A DNA stretch of 6,684 nucleotides from CAYONZ01 sp964405465 (GTDB lineage Bacteria > Bdellovibrionota > Bdellovibrionia > Bdellovibrionales > JAMPXM01), in contig CAYONZ010000095.1 in assembly GCA_964405465.1 (NCBI GenBank), positions 1 to 6,684 on the forward strand. The letters are read 5' to 3'. Under the pieces are notes generated by a model. It worked only from the letters and a program-made list of their open reading frames with translations. It did not search any database and was not told where the DNA came from. Position 1 is the stretch's first letter. Each line of letters opens with the position of its first letter. This document shows, one piece after another, positions 1 through 5,900 of this stretch. The position numbers and the translations under genes were made by a program.

Positions 1-207
1 GAGACATTGTATTTTATGGCGGATCGTGATCTTGACGGTCAGTTTGAATTGTATAGATCCAATGGCAGTGCGCCTCCGCAATTGATCAGTGACCGTTACA
101 TCGAATACGGTGGCGTCACTGATTTTTATGTAAATGAGCTGGGCCAGGTGTTTTTCACCACCAAAAAAGATTCAACACCCATGTTGTTCAAATGGACCGG
201 TGATTGA
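1..207 (+). CDS. PD40/TolB-like beta-propeller protein, C-terminal fragment
   Basis: The open frame runs in from before the window and ends at TGA 205-207, so only the last 68 residues are visible. The visible part has the look of a PD40 (TolB/WD40-like) blade: a hydrophobic strand LYFMADRD, then DG and the ELY motif, then an ISDR...YGG turn and a final F-TT-K...F-W-G strand. PD40 repeats usually read roughly FxSDRDGNxEIY; here the turn is lengthened to D-R-D-L-D-G (nt 22-39), which also resembles a calcium-binding DxDxDG loop. The fragment is clearly related to the last 85 residues encoded on the minus strand at the right edge (6427-6684). Cellular location and role cannot be judged without the N-terminus; related bacterial propellers are usually exported. 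The gene is convergent with the minus-strand gene ending at 314. Confidence 0.75.
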   Translation, partial: ETLYFMADRDLDGQFELYRSNGSAPPQLISDRYIEYGGVTDFYVNELGQVFFTTKKDSTPMLFKWTGD

Positions 208-224
208 GCTTGTATTTTGAGACT

Positions 225-248
225 GATCGCTTCACATACAGAGCGGTC
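225..248 (+). terminator. Weak hairpin between convergent genes
   Basis: GATCGCT (225-231) can pair with AGCGGTC (242-248) through a 10-nt loop, with one G.U pair, and is followed by GTTTG. It lies 18 nt after the stop of the propeller gene, where a terminator would be expected, but the stem is short and the T tract is poor. Nothing else in 208-313 looks like a terminator. Confidence 0.2.
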
Positions 249-313
249 GTTTGATCTGTAGATGGCCTCGCAGTTTGACAAACCCCGCTTGACGCCATGA
301 TTGCCCCTGTCGA

Positions 314-2026
314 TCAAGCCCTTGAGGTTCGCCTGCGCGACTTTGCACAAACAAGATAATGCCGCTGACCGCGCTCACCCCGAGCGATAAGCACTCCCTC
401 TTGTGCTCCCTCAAGCAAAATTCGCCGCGCTTTGGCCTCATCAACTCCGAGCGAAAGCTGCAGGTCCGCATTTGAAATCTTCATCGCAGAAAACCTTGAC
501 CAAAAAAAACATGCCTTTAAACTCATGACATCTTGACCCCATTTTGCTCGCGTCGATCCGAAATTCTTCACGGTATGAACAACACCTGGGCCTTCTAAAA
601 AAAACACATTTCGTTTTGACTGCACCTTGAACCCAAGTGGTTGAATTTTTCTATTCAAACGATGCACCAACTGCTGCACTCTCTGAGGGGAAGAAAAAGG
701 GTTGAAGAATTCTCCCGGATAGAGCTGCGAAAAAAGATATCCAAGACTCATCGGCTTGTAAAAATCCGCGGTCAAATAAAAGAACAGCCGATGCACCAAC
801 GAATCGAATTTAAAAATCCGCTGTTTTTTTTGAAGCGAAGTATCCACAAGTAAACCCGAAAGGCGATCCAGACTCACTAAATGCGGCGAGCTCTCTTCTT
901 GGAGTGGCGCTCTGCCACTTCCCAATTTGGGTGACCATCTAGGCGACCACAGATATTCAAATTGCTTGTGACGCTGCAACCCCCGCAAAGAAGAAAAAGA
1001 GCGATTTTGCACAAACGATCTTCGCAATCGCTCGAGATAGGAGGGCCATGGAGTCCCACAAATAATTTTTTGAAAACTCTTCGAATCATGCAAAAAAAGT
1101 GCTCGGTAAAAATCAACCTCGCGAAGTATCTCCCAAAGTTTCATTTCTCGAGCTTTTTCAGCCAAATGTTCTAGACGTTCCTGCATTTGCGTAACAGTTA
1201 GCTCACCTTGCGACCATTCAATCACGGTCTGCCACTTTAATAGCGTGAGCTGATAGGCCGGAGATTGTTGCGGAAAACTCGTCCGAATCTGCTGCAAACA
1301 GTGAGCTGCTTCTGGGATTTTTTTTTGTTCAATCAAAAGCTGCACTCTTTGCTCTTCAAAAAACGCGCGCAATAACACATGAGGAGTGTCAAGCAACTCT
1401 TGAAGACAACTTGAGATCAATCGTTCGGCCTCTGCCCACTTCTGCTCAACCAATAGAGCAGCTGAAAGATTCAGGCGCCCCACCCATTTTTGATAAGGTG
1501 AGATTTGGCTAGCAGCAATATAGCGCCGAAGTGGCACGATGCCGTCACCGTATCTCCACTGCGAAAACATCCCGAGCCCCAAAAACAAAAAAGCCTCTGG
1601 TGTTTCAGATTCATTCACTTGCGCCAAGAGGGTTTCGGCCTCTGATAAAGCCCCAAGTGCAATCAGTCCAGCGGCGTAGGCCACCTTCTCAGCGTCAGTC
1701 ACCTGACCAATTCCCTCGCGAAGTGCCCGAATCACTGGCCGCAAAATCTTAAGTGAGGTCAGAGCCATGCCAGCACGTCTGGCAAGATTGCCTAGGGTCA
1801 AACGCTCCTCTGGCCGTAGTTTTTGCACAAATGTTTTTTGCGATTGAATGAGGTGAACAATCCTCTGGGCTGCAGAAGAAACTTGTCCTGATTTGATCAA
1901 TTGGTCGATCTGCTCAAAGACCGCCACACTTGAATTCACCTCAGAGCCTGACGTCTTGGTCACTTCTTGAGGCTGACTTTGTTTTGCCACCTGGACATCG
2001 TTTTGATTTTTTTGGTTTTTCGGCAA
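314..2026 (-). CDS. TPR-like repeat protein with two C-terminal winged-helix domains, putative regulator
   Basis: This 570-residue protein has no signal peptide or membrane segment and is probably cytosolic. Residues 1-30 are polar (Gln, Asn, Lys rich). Residues about 36-310 are amphipathic helix pairs with TPR-like spacing, for example SGQVSSAAQRIVHLI (46-60), LGALSEAETLLAQV (124-137), EQKWAEAERLI (194-204) and EQKKIPEAAHCL (233-244). Residues about 403-479 resemble an OmpR/PhoB or SARP-type winged helix: a first helix (FDSLVHRLFFYL), a positioning helix (SLGYLFSQLYP), a basic recognition helix (RVQQLVHRLNRKI, 449-461) and a closing hairpin GFKVQSKRNVFFLEG. Residues about 514-558 look like a second winged helix (ISNADLQLSLGVDEAKARRI, then the wing EGVLIARGERGQRHYLV). 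The tail is basic. The start is TTG at 2026: an in-frame TGA lies just upstream, a GAAGGGG Shine-Dalgarno is 7 nt away, and the first in-frame ATG would delete about 86 residues. It is divergent from lgt. Regulator function is inferred from domain shapes; no receiver or known ligand domain was recognised. Confidence 0.8.
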   Translation of the reverse strand: MPKNQKNQNDVQVAKQSQPQEVTKTSGSEVNSSVAVFEQIDQLIKSGQVSSAAQRIVHLIQSQKTFVQKLRPEERLTLGNLARRAGMALTSLKILRPVIRALREGIGQVTDAEKVAYAAGLIALGALSEAETLLAQVNESETPEAFLFLGLGMFSQWRYGDGIVPLRRYIAASQISPYQKWVGRLNLSAALLVEQKWAEAERLISSCLQELLDTPHVLLRAFFEEQRVQLLIEQKKIPEAAHCLQQIRTSFPQQSPAYQLTLLKWQTVIEWSQGELTVTQMQERLEHLAEKAREMKLWEILREVDFYRALFLHDSKSFQKIICGTPWPSYLERLRRSFVQNRSFSSLRGLQRHKQFEYLWSPRWSPKLGSGRAPLQEESSPHLVSLDRLSGLLVDTSLQKKQRIFKFDSLVHRLFFYLTADFYKPMSLGYLFSQLYPGEFFNPFSSPQRVQQLVHRLNRKIQPLGFKVQSKRNVFFLEGPGVVHTVKNFGSTRAKWGQDVMSLKACFFWSRFSAMKISNADLQLSLGVDEAKARRILLEGAQEGVLIARGERGQRHYLVCAKSRRRTSRA

Positions 2027-2033
2027 AACACAA

Positions 2034-2040
2034 CCCCTTC
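2034..2040 (-). promoter_or_regulatory. Ribosome binding site that supports a TTG start
   Basis: On the minus strand GAAGGGG lies 7 nt before TTG 2026-2024. Because the frame is closed by TGA immediately upstream and no ATG or GTG lies between, this site decides the start of the TPR/winged-helix gene. Confidence 0.6.
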
Positions 2041-2120
2041 ATTCATACCCATCTGACTGCGAACAAATCCACCCATCTACATAGAGTTCAGACCAAAGCG
2101 CTGGTACCACTCTTCTGTGC

Positions 2121-2142
2121 GGCATAGTCGCCGTACCACGCC
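2121..2142 (-). other. Possible leader hairpin of the regulator mRNA
   Basis: Read on the minus strand, GGCGTGGT and ACTATGCC form an 8-bp stem around a 6-nt ACGGCG loop, using two G.U pairs. On the plus strand those two pairs become A.C mismatches, so the stem makes sense only in minus-strand RNA, that is, in a long 5' leader of the TPR/winged-helix gene. No downstream T tract makes it a terminator. Chance pairing is quite possible. Confidence 0.25.
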
Positions 2143-2170
2143 TACTAACCGTCTACGAACCTCCAACAAA

Positions 2171-2210
2171 CATTGTACAGCACGATTGCAACACAATGCC
2201 ACGCCATTGT
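2171..2210. repeat. CATTGT/ACAATG dyad cluster, candidate operator
   Basis: CATTGT occurs at 2171-2176 and 2205-2210, and its reverse complement ACAATG at 2193-2198. The pair 2193-2198/2205-2210 is a perfect 6-bp dyad with a 6-bp spacer (18 bp overall, the size of a common dimer operator). The pair 2171-2176/2193-2198 is a second dyad with half-site centres 22 bp apart, about two helical turns. The cluster overlaps the probable promoter of the divergent regulator. Binding is inference. Confidence 0.35.
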
Positions 2211-2213
2211 CAC
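2172..2213 (-). promoter_or_regulatory. Candidate promoter(s) of the TPR/winged-helix gene
   Basis: On the minus strand GTGACA (2213-2208), 17 nt, then TGCAAT (2190-2185) gives 5/6 and 4/6 matches to the sigma70 consensus. A better -10 box, TACAAT (2177-2172), lies further on but has no good -35 partner. Either would give a leader of roughly 140-155 nt before the TTG start. Both overlap the CATTGT dyads, which would suit autorepression. Confidence 0.3.
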
Positions 2214-2219
2214 ACCTAA

Positions 2220-2234
2220 GCTTAAAAATTAAGC
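2220..2234. repeat. Perfect inverted repeat GCTTAA-AAA-TTAAGC
   Basis: Two 6-bp arms are separated by 3 bp. The site lies upstream of the lgt promoter and just upstream of the minus-strand promoter candidates. It could be an operator; the A/T-rich arms make a stable RNA hairpin less likely. Confidence 0.3.
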
Positions 2235-2278
2235 GCACCACCCGATGCGTGCGATCTCGCAATTCACAATATTGCCCT

Positions 2279-2307
2279 TTGAAAAAACCATTTAATTCAA
2301 ATACAAT
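2279..2307 (+). promoter_or_regulatory. Sigma70-like promoter of the lgt operon
   Basis: TTGAAA (2279-2284), a 17-bp spacer and TACAAT (2302-2307) give a near-consensus sigma70 promoter. Transcription would start near 2314, leaving a leader of about 70 nt before the preferred lgt ATG at 2386. The palindrome CAATATTG (2267-2274) lies just upstream of the -35 box. Confidence 0.6.
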
Positions 2308-2370
2308 TTCAATCACGATCGCAAGAAAACCTGAGTGAACACGGCGCCTGTTTTCAAAGAAGGTGCTTCG

Positions 2371-2376
2371 AGGGAG
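2371..2376 (+). promoter_or_regulatory. Ribosome binding site that decides the lgt start
   Basis: AGGGAG lies 9 nt before ATG 2386. The upstream in-frame GTG at 2335 has no comparable site, and only from 2386 does the protein begin as Lgt proteins usually do, with a short helix leading into IIQWKPSPDIF. Confidence 0.6.
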
Positions 2377-2385
2377 TTTTATTCC

Positions 2386-3291
2386 ATGATGAGTCTTTTT
2401 AGTACTTTCAACAATATCATTCAGTGGAAGCCCAGTCCCGATATTTTTTCTGCAGGTTTTTTTCACCTACGCTGGTACAGTCTTTTTTTTGCAATAGGTT
2501 TTGGTTTCGGCTATCAAATGATGAAGCGCATTTGTATTCGCGAAGGCAAATCAACAACTGCACTCGATGATTTGCTTTTGTATTTGATTGCTGGAACGGT
2601 GATTGGCGCAAGGCTTGGTCACTGCCTTTTTTATGAGTTTGATTATTATGCTGCCCACCCCTTAAAAATCTTGATGGTCTGGGAAGGTGGACTTGCAAGC
2701 CACGGAGGTGGCGTAGGGGTTTTATTGGCTATTTGGCTATTTAGCCGCAAACACCGAGACTTTGCTTTGTTTTGGATATTTGATCGCGTGGCGATTTTCA
2801 CAAGTTTAACGGGTGCCTTTATTCGCCTGGGTAATCTGATGAATTCCGAAATTATTGGCAAACCTACTGATGGCACCTGGGGTTTTGTCTTTCTACTTGT
2901 TGATAAAATTCCCCGCCATCCAACACAAATCTACGAAGCCATATGCTATGCGCTGATCGCCGCTGTTGGATGGCGAATCTACAAACGGTACGCAAGCAAC
3001 CCTCCTTCAGGCTTGATATTTGGTACCACGCTAGCGCTTATTTATTTAGCGCGCATTTTTCTTGAAACTTTCAAAGAGAACCAAGAAGCTTTCGAGGCAG
3101 GTTGGATTCTAAATATGGGACAATTGCTTTCGATACCCTATATTTTAGCGGGTCTGTACTTTGTTGTGCATGCACTTCGAAATGAAAAACATACCTCGGG
3201 AAGAATCAAAAATCGCGCCGAAGCACTCGATGCCGCTCAACCCTATCGGCAAAAAAAGAAACCCTCCCGAAATAAAAAGGAGAGAAAATAG
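2386..3291 (+). CDS. lgt: Prolipoprotein diacylglyceryl transferase
   Basis: Lgt is an inner-membrane enzyme that transfers diacylglycerol from phosphatidylglycerol to the lipobox cysteine of prolipoproteins, the first step of lipoprotein maturation. From the ATG at 2386 it is 301 residues with about seven hydrophobic segments. Family landmarks are present: RWY (29-31), GARLGHCLFYE (74-84), the WEGG...SHGG region with H106, the signature IRLGNLMNSEIIG (146-158; R147, N150, N153, E155), RHPTQIYEA (177-185) and R223 in the sixth segment region. The signature has I in place of the usual G before R147, and the overall wording (WKPSPDIFSAG, CLFYE, GNLMNSEI) resembles the Lgt form I associate with Bacteroidetes. 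Residues 271-301 are a very basic cytosolic tail (RQKKKPSRNKKERK) that most Lgt proteins lack. It heads a four-gene operon; its last codons contain the ribosome binding site of the next gene. Start at GTG 2335 would add 17 residues and is less likely. Confidence 0.95.
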   Translation: MMSLFSTFNNIIQWKPSPDIFSAGFFHLRWYSLFFAIGFGFGYQMMKRICIREGKSTTALDDLLLYLIAGTVIGARLGHCLFYEFDYYAAHPLKILMVWEGGLASHGGGVGVLLAIWLFSRKHRDFALFWIFDRVAIFTSLTGAFIRLGNLMNSEIIGKPTDGTWGFVFLLVDKIPRHPTQIYEAICYALIAAVGWRIYKRYASNPPSGLIFGTTLALIYLARIFLETFKENQEAFEAGWILNMGQLLSIPYILAGLYFVVHALRNEKHTSGRIKNRAEALDAAQPYRQKKKPSRNKKERK

Positions 3292-3293
3292 AA

Positions 3294-4367
3294 ATGAAAA
3301 ACCTTTTTGATCACGTGAAAATTCGAAGCCTTGAATTTCGCAATCGTATCGGTGTTTCACCCATGTGCCAATACAGTGCGATCGACGGCGTTCCCACAGA
3401 TTGGCATCTGGTTCATCTTGGTGCCCGCGCGACAGGAGGGGCCGGCATGGTCATAGCCGAAGCCACGGCCGTCACTCCAGAAGGACGCATTTCTCCTGGG
3501 TGCACTGGAATTTACAATGACGAGCAAGTCTCGGCCTGGAAACGCATCACTAAATATATTCGCTCACAAGGTGCTGTGCCCGCCCTACAACTCGCACATG
3601 CTGGGCGCAAAGCAAGCACCCAAGTTCCACAAAAAGGTGGCGGCCCACTGGCAATCAATGATGGTGGTTGGCAAGTGGTTGCACCAAGTGCACTTCCATT
3701 TGACCAAAACTCGCCTACTCCACACCCACTCACAACAAATGAAATTTTAGAAATACAAAATGCTTTTGTGCTGGCAGCAAAGCGCGCACTCGATGCGGGT
3801 TTTGAAGTCATTGAAATTCACGCCGCTCATGGGTACCTTTTGCATGAGTTCCTTTCTCCCTATTCAAATCATCGAACCGATGAGTACGGGGGTTCATTCG
3901 CCAATCGAACGAGATTTTTACTCGAGGTGGTTAGGAAAGTGCGGATGAACTGGCCAGAGGGTCTCCCCTTGATGGTTCGACTTTCCGCAACCGATTGGCT
4001 TGAACAAACCGATGAACCCAGCTGGACACTTGAGCAGAGTGTAGAGCTATGCCAGCTTTTAAAAGCAGAGGGTGTCGATATTGCAGATGTTTCGACAGGA
4101 GGCAATGTTCCGTTTGCCAAGATACCAGCTGGACCAGGATATCAAGTTTTATTTGCCAAAGAGATTCACGATAAGGCAGGCATTTTAACTGCAGCTGTAG
4201 GACTCATTACTGACTCACACCAGGCCAATGAAATTATCGAGAAGAATCACGCTGACTTTATTCTCATTGGCCGCGAGTTTTTGCGCGATCCGTTTTGGGT
4301 GCGTAAAGCGGCAAAAGAGCTTGAGTTTAAAATTGATCCACCATCACAGTACTTGAGAGGCTGGTAA
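3294..4367 (+). CDS. namA: NADPH dehydrogenase / ene-reductase, YqjM-type old yellow enzyme
   Basis: This is a 357-residue FMN-dependent TIM-barrel oxidoreductase of the old yellow enzyme family. Such enzymes take hydride from NAD(P)H and reduce activated C=C bonds, nitro compounds or nitrate esters in the cytosol; the natural substrate is usually unknown. Features of the YqjM/XenA (thermophilic-like) subclass are visible: SPMCQYS with the flavin-tuning Cys25 and Tyr27, Gln100 and HAGRKA (102-107), substrate-binding HAAHGY (His176, His179, proton donor Tyr181) followed by LLHEFLSP, Arg229, the flavin phosphate region IGREFLRDPFW (325-335), and a C-terminal QYLRGW. In YqjM the corresponding arginine reaches into the neighbouring subunit's active site, so Arg355 implies the same dimer. 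All key residues are present, so it should be active. ATG lies 2 nt after the lgt stop, with AAGGAG at 3277-3282. The symbol follows B. subtilis NamA/YqjM; the xenA name would be equally defensible. Confidence 0.93.
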   Translation: MKNLFDHVKIRSLEFRNRIGVSPMCQYSAIDGVPTDWHLVHLGARATGGAGMVIAEATAVTPEGRISPGCTGIYNDEQVSAWKRITKYIRSQGAVPALQLAHAGRKASTQVPQKGGGPLAINDGGWQVVAPSALPFDQNSPTPHPLTTNEILEIQNAFVLAAKRALDAGFEVIEIHAAHGYLLHEFLSPYSNHRTDEYGGSFANRTRFLLEVVRKVRMNWPEGLPLMVRLSATDWLEQTDEPSWTLEQSVELCQLLKAEGVDIADVSTGGNVPFAKIPAGPGYQVLFAKEIHDKAGILTAAVGLITDSHQANEIIEKNHADFILIGREFLRDPFWVRKAAKELEFKIDPPSQYLRGW

Positions 4368-4369
4368 TT

Positions 4370-4594
4370 ATGAAAATCGAATTTTGTGAGACCTGTTTCG
4401 AGCATCCTGCTGTTAAAACTTTTGATGCTGCAAAGAAAGCCAAAGAAAAGCTTCAGCAGCTCTATCCAACGGCTACACTCGTTCCAACTGGATGCCAGTC
4501 CATTTGTCGAGGTGACCATATGACATTTTCGATTGATGGCAATGAAAAACAGGTGATGAACCTTACGACATTTAAAACGGAACCAGCTGAATGA
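4370..4594 (+). CDS. Small four-cysteine protein, possible thioredoxin-like [2Fe-2S] ferredoxin
   Basis: This 74-residue soluble protein has four cysteines in two pairs: Cys6 and Cys9 (EFCETC) after the first strand, and Cys42 and Cys46 (GCQSIC) after the predicted second strand. A short strand, a long helix (about 18-31), a strand (TATLVPTGC) and a CxxxC loop match the outline of thioredoxin-fold [2Fe-2S] ferredoxins and related DUF1450-type proteins, which bind a cluster through four such cysteines. The first pair is closer (CxxC) than in classical members, and a zinc site or redox disulfides are alternatives. The gene starts 2 nt after the old yellow enzyme stop with GAGAGG at 4355-4360, and its stop overlaps the next start (ATGA). 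Position suggests a link to the flavoenzyme, for instance as an electron carrier, but nothing in the sequence proves it. I cannot assign it to a named family with certainty. Confidence 0.75.
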   Translation: MKIEFCETCFEHPAVKTFDAAKKAKEKLQQLYPTATLVPTGCQSICRGDHMTFSIDGNEKQVMNLTTFKTEPAE

Positions 4595-5790
4595 GCCGCC
4601 CTAAAAATCAAGTTGCAACTTCGCGCTCACCACAGGTTCAACTCACTCGCAATCTTCGACGTAATATTATGCGAGGGCACCCTTGGGTCTACAAAGATGC
4701 TGTCCGTCCGCCATTGTCGGGAACAGGAAAAGCGCAACTCTGTGAGGTGATCGACAGTAAACAAGATGGTTTAGCCTGGGCGATCTATGACCCGCATAGT
4801 GTTTTGGCTCTGAGAATTCTTTCGACACAACGATCCTCTCCCAACGAAGAATTTTACCGAGCACGATTTGCCAAAGCCCTTCGTTTGCGCGCTTCTGTTC
4901 GAAGCGACAAAACCACCGCATATCGCCTCTTTAATGGCGAAGGTGACCTTCTGCCTGGATTGGTTTGCGATATTTACAACAACGTGGCTGTACTTCAATT
5001 TGATGGGCAAGGTCCAGATGAGTTCTGGGACAAAGAGCTTGTGAGCACATGGCTTTTAGAAAATGCAGGAGTCACTTCTGTTGTTGAGAAAATGCGCCGG
5101 CACTCCCAACAAAAGGGTTTGCAAAAGATTTCGGGCGCTGAGGCAGAGAGCCGCCTTGCCATTCAAGAACACGGCGCTCGTTTTTGGGTCGACATCGAAC
5201 GCGGCCAAAAAACTGGCTTCTTTTTAGATCAGCGTGAAAACCGAAAATACGTACAGGAAACAAGCAAAGGCAAATCTGTTCTCAATATGTTTAGTTATTC
5301 AGGTGGCTTTTCAGTTTACGCAGGCCTCGGGCAAGCGACTCAGGTGGCAAGTCTCGATATTGCCGAAGGAGCAATTGCGATGGCGCAAGAGAATTGGGAG
5401 CTCAATGGCTTAAATCCCAACCATCACACAGGGATAGCTGAAGATGTTTTTAAATACCTTGAAGGCGACCGAGAACTTTGGGATTCGATTATTGTAGATC
5501 CACCGTCGATGGGGCACTCTGAAGAACAGAAAGATCGAGCACTGCAAAAATACATCGAACTTTTTCAAGCTTCAGCCAAAAAAGTAAAGCCACAGGGTGA
5601 TTTGTTTTTGAGTTCCTGCTCAAGCCATATTTCATTCGAAGACTTTTTTGTGATCATTGAAGAAGCGCTTTCGGGTGCCCGACGCAAAGGACAGATCTTG
5701 CGCGTCTCAGGCCAAGGAGCCGATCATCCCTTCCCACACGTTTGTCCGGAATTGAGGTATCTTAAATTTGTCCATCTCGCACTTGATTAG
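4591..5790 (+). CDS. rlmI: RlmI-type class I SAM-dependent rRNA (cytosine-C5) methyltransferase
   Basis: The 399-residue protein matches the COG1092/RlmI architecture in order and length (E. coli RlmI, which makes m5C1962 in 23S rRNA, is about 396 residues). Residues about 15-90 are a PUA-like RNA-binding domain beginning with the typical RGHPWVY. Residues about 111-200 are the central domain, with GDLLPGLVCDIYNNVAVLQFDG (118-139 region). The Rossmann methyltransferase follows: GFFLDQRENR (209-218), motif I VLNMFSYSGGFSVYA (230-244), motif II LDIAEGAI, motif IV VDPPS (302-306) and motif VI SSCSSH (341-346), whose Cys343 sits where RlmI-family enzymes carry a conserved cysteine. GADHPFPH (377-383) and CPELRYLK complete the family pattern. 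The start overlaps the preceding stop as ATGA and has no strong Shine-Dalgarno, which points to translational coupling. The target base in this organism is inferred from the family only. No clear terminator follows. Confidence 0.9.
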   Translation: MSRPKNQVATSRSPQVQLTRNLRRNIMRGHPWVYKDAVRPPLSGTGKAQLCEVIDSKQDGLAWAIYDPHSVLALRILSTQRSSPNEEFYRARFAKALRLRASVRSDKTTAYRLFNGEGDLLPGLVCDIYNNVAVLQFDGQGPDEFWDKELVSTWLLENAGVTSVVEKMRRHSQQKGLQKISGAEAESRLAIQEHGARFWVDIERGQKTGFFLDQRENRKYVQETSKGKSVLNMFSYSGGFSVYAGLGQATQVASLDIAEGAIAMAQENWELNGLNPNHHTGIAEDVFKYLEGDRELWDSIIVDPPSMGHSEEQKDRALQKYIELFQASAKKVKPQGDLFLSSCSSHISFEDFFVIIEEALSGARRKGQILRVSGQGADHPFPHVCPELRYLKFVHLALD

Positions 5791-5811
5791 CACGGTTTTT
5801 AATTTTAGAAT

Positions 5812-5841
5812 TTGAGCATCCACTAAAGCATTGAATATAGT
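5812..5841 (+). promoter_or_regulatory. Candidate promoter of the lipoprotein gene
   Basis: TTGAGC (5812-5817), an 18-bp spacer and TATAGT (5836-5841) fit sigma70 moderately well. Transcription would begin near 5848, giving a leader of about 50 nt. The 110-nt gap after the methyltransferase is consistent with a separate transcript, although read-through from the operon is not excluded. Confidence 0.45.
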
Positions 5842-5857
5842 GAAACATTAAAACAAA

Positions 5858-5872
5858 GAACGAAGCTCGTTC
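5858..5872 (+). other. Leader hairpin or operator GAACGA-AGC-TCGTTC
   Basis: A perfect 6-bp inverted repeat with a 3-nt loop lies just downstream of the likely transcription start and 18 nt before the AGGAGA ribosome binding site (5891-5896). It could be an mRNA-stabilising 5' hairpin or a repressor site. It is not followed by a T tract. Confidence 0.35.
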
Positions 5873-5900
5873 ACCAACACGATCAACAACAGGAGACATT

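Larger units (their letters stand above)
2027..2385. other. Divergent intergenic control region (359 bp)
   Basis: This gap separates the minus-strand regulator from lgt. The plus strand of its left half is rich in A and C. It holds a strong lgt promoter (2279-2307), weaker minus-strand promoter matches (2172-2213), CATTGT/ACAATG hexamers (2171-2210), a perfect dyad GCTTAA-AAA-TTAAGC (2220-2234), a palindrome CAATATTG (2267-2274) and a minus-strand RNA hairpin candidate (2121-2142). No convincing gene was found in it on either strand. Confidence 0.7.

Noticed and set aside
597..1326. A/T homopolymer runs of 8-9 in the regulator gene (597-604, 824-831, 1318-1326) as phase-variation tracts
   Set aside because: Similar T runs occur in lgt (2483-2490) and nearby; they follow from Lys and Phe codons and base composition, and all frames are intact. 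Only read-level length variation would revive the idea.
641..1752. Plus-strand frames of 70-73 codons within the regulator gene
   Set aside because: They are antisense to a 570-residue frame with coherent domains, lack ribosome binding sites and show no motifs.
2117..2338. 73-codon plus-strand frame upstream of lgt
   Set aside because: It overlaps the promoters and dyads, has no Shine-Dalgarno, and its low-complexity Arg/Thr/His/Asn content looks non-coding.
2335..2385. GTG start giving an 318-residue Lgt
   Set aside because: No ribosome binding site precedes it, and the 17 added residues do not match the usual Lgt N-terminus; ATG 2386 with AGGGAG is better.
2077..2466. 129-codon open frame on the minus strand across the divergent region
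   Set aside because: It would start at a GTG inside lgt without a ribosome binding site, covers the strong lgt promoter, and encodes an Arg/Cys-rich sequence with no recognisable fold.
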